A program made the position numbers and the translations under genes. From an uncultured Bacilli bacterium (GTDB lineage Bacteria; Bacillota_I; Bacilli_A; RF39; UBA660), in the NCBI GenBank assembly GCA_934096785.1, contig CAKONA010000063.1, positions 1-6,204 on the forward strand: a stretch of DNA of 6,204 bases. Reading direction: 5' to 3'. This document shows, one piece after another, positions 5,240-6,204 of the stretch (positions within the stretch are counted from its first letter, which is position 1; every line of letters starts with the position of its first letter). The notes under the pieces are model-generated. The model was given only the letters and a program-made list of their open reading frames with translations, did no database searches and was not told the DNA's origin.

Positions 5240-5269
5240 ATTAAGTTCTTAAATCTTTCTCTATTTTTT
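5226..5269. terminator. Bidirectional intrinsic terminator shared by two convergent genes
   Basis: A perfect 13-bp inverted repeat (AGAGAAAGATTTA at 5226-5238, TAAATCTTTCTCT at 5250-5262) encloses an 11-base loop. On the plus strand T6 (5264-5269) follows. On the minus strand a T-rich run (reverse complement of 5215-5225, TTATATTTTTA) follows. The stem contains the stop codon of the minus-strand gene and most of that of the plus-strand gene. Confidence 0.88.
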
Positions 5270-6204
5270 ATGGTTGATTCTTTTAAAAGAGAAGATGCTC
5301 TTAGTATAGAAGTGCTTCCAAACCTATTATTTATTTCATCTATTACTTTGTGGTATTCATCTGTTTCAATGACGCTCTTTTCAAATAGACTTAGTTGTGT
5401 TGACTTCTTATCTGAAAGTCTTCCATATGCGATAGATATTTTTCTGATTGGTAGGTCTTCTATGTGTTTATTGTAAATGTATTTTAGTACTTCATATATT
5501 TTTTCTGGTATGTCTTCACTTTCAGTAAGTGATATTGTTTCTTTAAAAGATTTGCATAAGTCTCTTGAATAGTTAATTTTAAGAAATATTAGTTTTGTAG
5601 TTTTATGCATGCTTCTTAGTCTTTTACTTAACATATCATTCATTTCTTTTATGATTAGTATTGCTTCTTCGGGAGTGTAGTTTCTATATAGGATTTGACT
5701 CATACTTATTGATTTATCTTTTGATGATGAGTTTAGTTCTTTGATGGTTGTAAAGTCAATTCCATTGGCTTTACACCATATATCGTTACCAGCAATATTA
5801 CCAAATCTTTTAATATAGAATTCTCTTTTATAATTATTAATGTCTTTTACTTTTTTAATGCCTAGATTGTTTAAATTCTTTTCTGTTCTTGAACCAATTC
5901 CCCAGACAGAGCTTAGAGGTTCTATGTTTTGTAGTTTTGTTTCAATGTCATCAAATGTCCATTTAGCTATAAATTCTTTATTATGTTTTGCTTCTGTGTC
6001 CATTGCTACTTTAGATAAAAATATATTAGGTCCAATACCACATGTACTTATAAGTCCTGTTTCTTCTTTGATTTTATTCATTATCATTTTAGCTAGTTCT
6101 ATATCAGTCATTTTATAATATTTTAGATAATCTGTTACATCCATAAACACTTCATCGATAGAGTAGATGTGTATGTCTTCTTCACTAATAAAACTCTTAT
6201 ATAT
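5236..6204 (-). CDS. Y-family (UmuC/YqjW-like) translesion DNA polymerase, N-terminus outside window
   Basis: The frame is open to the window edge, so 322 residues are visible and roughly 100 N-terminal residues, with the first catalytic Asp, are missing. A GTG at 6150 is not the start, because the 18 codons before it encode IYKSFISEEDIHIYSIDE, containing the Y-family active-site motif SIDE (residues 15-18 here). Next come the palm/fingers stretch TCGIGPNIFLSKVAMDTEAKH, given in part at about 54-74, and the thumb helix-hairpin-helix VWGIGSRTEKNLNNLGI (101-117). The little-finger domain follows (about 165-250, including SKRLRSMHK). QLSLF (270-274; bases 5383-5397) matches the beta-clamp binding motif. 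The enzyme copies damaged DNA and is usually low-fidelity and SOS-controlled, but the upstream region that would show this is not in the window. The protein ends RERFKNLI, without the GGH I recall ending many YqjW-type relatives. Confidence 0.92.
   Translation of the reverse strand: MYKSFISEEDIHIYSIDEVFMDVTDYLKYYKMTDIELAKMIMNKIKEETGLISTCGIGPNIFLSKVAMDTEAKHNKEFIAKWTFDDIETKLQNIEPLSSVWGIGSRTEKNLNNLGIKKVKDINNYKREFYIKRFGNIAGNDIWCKANGIDFTTIKELNSSSKDKSISMSQILYRNYTPEEAILIIKEMNDMLSKRLRSMHKTTKLIFLKINYSRDLCKSFKETISLTESEDIPEKIYEVLKYIYNKHIEDLPIRKISIAYGRLSDKKSTQLSLFEKSVIETDEYHKVIDEINNRFGSTSILRASSLLKESTIKNRERFKNLI

Noticed and set aside
5270..6118. Plus-strand open frames (5270-5476 and 5840-6118) opposite the polymerase gene
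   Set aside because: They are antisense to a clearly conserved Y-family polymerase and lack translation signals.
6148..6150. GTG 6150 as the start of the polymerase
   Set aside because: The frame continues upstream to the window edge and encodes the catalytic YSIDE motif, so the real start is outside.
1..6204. CRISPR arrays, tRNA or rRNA genes, and recoded TGA
   Set aside because: I saw no spaced direct repeats, no cloverleaf or rRNA-like stretches, and Trp is encoded by TGG in all genes.

Overview
The window is strongly AT-rich (about 70% A+T by eye), with A/T-ending codons, Lys/Asn/Ile-rich proteins, GGAGG-type ribosome binding sites and sigma-A type promoters. This points to a low-GC Gram-positive bacterium (Bacillota, or a relative of the Mollicutes such as uncultured gut lineages). 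Trp is encoded by TGG and no gene uses TGA as its stop. The standard bacterial code explains everything, and I cannot narrow the taxonomy further.

Layout. Positions 1-114 are the 3' end of a tnpB gene of an IS200/IS605-type element. A structured segment (about 115-251) follows that looks like the element's right end and TnpB guide (omega/re) RNA scaffold. Immediately downstream (280-1707, +) is a short RelA/SpoT homologue with HD, synthetase and TGS domains. Its hydrolase residues are intact, but the catalytic Glu of the synthetase is replaced by Gln, so it is probably mainly a (p)ppGpp hydrolase. Next (1735-2526, +) is a membrane-anchored protein with a possibly degenerate polysaccharide-deacetylase (NodB-like) fold. 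It has no ribosome binding site, and a TATAAT box lies so close to the ATG that the mRNA may be leaderless.

Convergent to it is a ClpX-like AAA+ unfoldase (2518-4101, -) with an IGF loop for ClpP docking but an unfamiliar N-terminal domain in place of the zinc-binding domain. Its intrinsic terminator lies inside the coding region of the convergent gene. A compact divergent promoter region (about 4102-4219) separates it from a sugar-transfer-associated ATP-grasp family protein (4220-5239, +) that has lost the usual metal-binding residues. Two near-consensus promoters sit back to back there, with TCAAG/CTTGA repeats around the -35 boxes. That gene converges on a Y-family (UmuC-like) translesion polymerase (5236-6204, -, 5' end outside the window). 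The two share a bidirectional terminator whose stem contains both stop codons.

How they fit together. There is no multigene operon: genes alternate in direction and each seems to have its own signals. The best candidate for a functional link is the divergent pair, ClpX-like unfoldase and ATP-grasp protein, which could be co-regulated through the shared promoter region. RSH, ClpX-like and Y-polymerase proteins all have stress-related relatives, but a common pathway is inference only. A recurring theme is loss of catalytic residues in otherwise recognisable folds (RSH synthetase, NodB-like, ATP-grasp).
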